This document shows positions 5,236 through 5,549 of a stretch of DNA of 5,549 bases, piece after piece. The stretch spans positions 1 to 5,549 of the forward strand of contig JAUYJM010000052.1 in NCBI GenBank assembly GCA_030689285.1, given 5' to 3'. How positions within the stretch are numbered: position 1 is the first letter of the stretch; each line of letters begins with the position of its first letter. Made by a program: the position numbers and the translations under genes. A model generated the notes under the pieces. That model had not been told where the DNA came from. It did not search any database and worked only from the letters and a program-made list of their open reading frames with translations. This DNA comes from a bacterium. Lineage in GTDB: Bacteria > Patescibacteriota > Minisyncoccia > Phycocordibacterales > GCA-002787175.

Positions 5236-5309
5236 GGCCATGTGGCGAAGATAGCTAACGCGGCGGTCTGCAAAACCGCTACACGTGGGTGCAAATCCCA
5301 CCATGGCCT
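5236..5309 (+). tRNA. tRNA-Cys (GCA)
   Basis: A complete cloverleaf is visible. The acceptor GGCCATG (5236-5242) pairs perfectly with CATGGCC (5302-5308). The anticodon stem GCGGT/ACCGC (5263-5267, 5275-5279) holds loop CTGCAAA with anticodon GCA at 5270-5272. The T-stem is GTGGG/CCCAC (5285-5289, 5297-5301). The discriminator T5309 is the U73 expected by cysteinyl-tRNA synthetase. CCA is not encoded. Two elbow positions are odd: the T-loop is TGCAAAT, with G at position 55 instead of U, and the D-loop lacks the GG pair, best read as A18 G19. The D-stem is only three pairs (GCG/CGC) plus an A·A mismatch. The tRNA-Leu in this window has a normal TTCAAAT T-loop. It may be a true variant or a decaying gene. 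Confidence 0.88.
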
Positions 5310-5323
5310 CAAAGCTAGCTGAT

Positions 5324-5365
5324 AGCTGTTGGCTGTTAAGTCCTAATAGCTAGCAGCTAACAGCT
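5324..5365. repeat. AGC-rich hairpin between the tRNA genes
   Basis: AGCTGTTGGCTGTTA (5324-5338) pairs over 15 bp with TAGCAGCTAACAGCT (5351-5365), with two G-U pairs and a 12-nt loop. The flanks repeat AGCT and TAGC motifs (5313-5327, 5346-5358). No T-run follows, so it is not a typical terminator; it may instead mark tRNA processing or be a palindromic relic. Confidence 0.65.
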
Positions 5366-5372
5366 TCTGAAT

Positions 5373-5455
5373 GCCCGGGTGGCGGAATGGTTTACGCAGA
5401 GGACTTAAAATCCTTGCCTCTAACGAGGTTGTGGGTTCAAATCCCACCCCGGGCA
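5373..5455 (+). tRNA. tRNA-Leu (UAA)
   Basis: This is a complete long-variable-arm tRNA. The acceptor GCCCGGG (5373-5379) pairs perfectly with CCCGGGC (5448-5454). The anticodon stem GAGGA/TCCTT (5399-5403, 5411-5415) has loop CTTAAAA with anticodon TAA at 5406-5408, reading UUA and UUG. The variable arm is CCTC-TAAC-GAGG (5417-5428). The T-arm GTGGG-TTCAAAT-CCCAC (5431-5447) is canonical. The discriminator is A5455, the leucine identity base, and CCA is not encoded. It is probably co-transcribed with tRNA-Cys. Confidence 0.96.
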
Positions 5456-5495
5456 TTGATATGTACCCCATTTAGTAGACACGACAGTCTGTGGT

Positions 5496-5533
5496 TTTCT
5501 TTTGTTAGAATTAAAAACTATTAACAAAAGAAA
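5496..5533. repeat. 12-bp perfect inverted repeat ahead of the putative transposase start
   Basis: TTTCTTTTGTTA (5496-5507) and TAACAAAAGAAA (5522-5533) are exact inverted copies separated by 14 nt. The right arm ends one base before the ATG at 5535, so a hairpin in the mRNA would lie against the start codon. Alternatively it is an operator for a repressor. Confidence 0.65.
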
Positions 5534-5534
5534 T

Positions 5535-5549
5535 ATGAGAACAACATTT
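5535..5549 (+). CDS. Possible start of a transposase gene (five codons)
   Basis: ATG at 5535-5537 opens a frame reading MRTTF to the window edge. Only a purine-rich AAAAGAAA precedes it as a weak ribosome site. Its position about 75 nt inside an IS3-like terminal motif is where the first transposase frame of that family normally begins. Five residues identify nothing by themselves. Confidence 0.3.

Larger units (their letters stand above)
5457..5549 (+). mobile_element. Probable left end of an IS3-type insertion sequence (partial)
   Basis: From memory, the sequence after tRNA-Leu resembles IS3 family terminal repeats: TGAT, then TACCCC (5464-5469), then TAGTAGACACG (5473-5483), compared with TGAT..TACCC..TAGTGGACACG at the IS3 end. 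The left boundary would be 5457, or 5462 if the end begins TGTACCCC. An ATG at 5535 could start the first transposase frame. The right end, the transposase and any target duplication lie outside the window, so the call rests on the terminal motif alone. Confidence 0.45.

Noticed and set aside
5056..5304. Minus-strand frame across the rbfA end and tRNA-Cys
   Set aside because: It runs through a clear tRNA gene and is antisense to rbfA, so it is a chance frame.
5198..5309. One intron-containing tRNA spanning both tRNA-like parts
   Set aside because: The tRNA-Cys folds completely by itself, and no downstream sequence supplies a T-arm or a TCAGCCA acceptor strand for the 5' half.

Overview
The window looks like a piece of chromosome from a small-genome bacterium, most likely a Candidate Phyla Radiation (Patescibacteria/Parcubacteria-type) organism. 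The grounds are a short translation initiation factor IF2 that starts almost at its GTPase domain, scarce Shine-Dalgarno sequences with promoters placed so that mRNAs would be leaderless or nearly so, tRNA genes without an encoded CCA end, and gene-free stretches filled with degenerate palindromes. The lineage is an inference. The genetic code appears standard: UGA ends two reading frames and does not interrupt the others.

Layout. Positions 1-138 hold the 3' end of an unrecognised + strand gene. Positions 139-681 have no gene that I can support. They contain a GC-rich fold-back element (180-343) and a chain of overlapping hairpins (350-418). Positions 682-1944 (- strand) encode a class I cysteine desulfurase carrying a lysine-rich insertion. 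It diverges from a + strand gene (2000-2455) for a small two-helix membrane protein of unknown function. The two divergent promoters overlap: the -10 boxes sit back to back and the -35 of one lies across the start codon of the other gene. A strong hairpin (2468-2500) follows the membrane protein. Next comes a DUF4446 family membrane-anchored protein (2616-3092), then a long imperfect inverted repeat (3106-3211), then infB (3223-4836) and rbfA (4848-5174), which form a translation/ribosome-maturation operon with 11 nt between them.

Downstream of rbfA an extended -10 promoter (5181-5189) leads into a tRNA-like 5' half (5198-5235) and a complete tRNA-Cys(GCA) with an unusual D-loop/T-loop elbow. 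An AGC-rich hairpin separates this from a normal tRNA-Leu(UAA). Immediately after tRNA-Leu the sequence resembles the left end of an IS3-type insertion sequence. It contains a 12-bp inverted repeat and an ATG that would begin a transposase cut off by the window edge.

How it works together. infB and rbfA supply translation initiation and 30S maturation, and the tRNAs serve the same process. The cysteine desulfurase probably provides sulfur for tRNA thiolation or Fe-S clusters, but nothing here shows which. I see no defence, CRISPR or secretion system. The most unusual signals are regulatory and RNA-structural: leaderless promoter geometry, overlapping divergent promoters, the odd tRNA-Cys with its upstream tRNA-like half, and the palindromic elements between genes.
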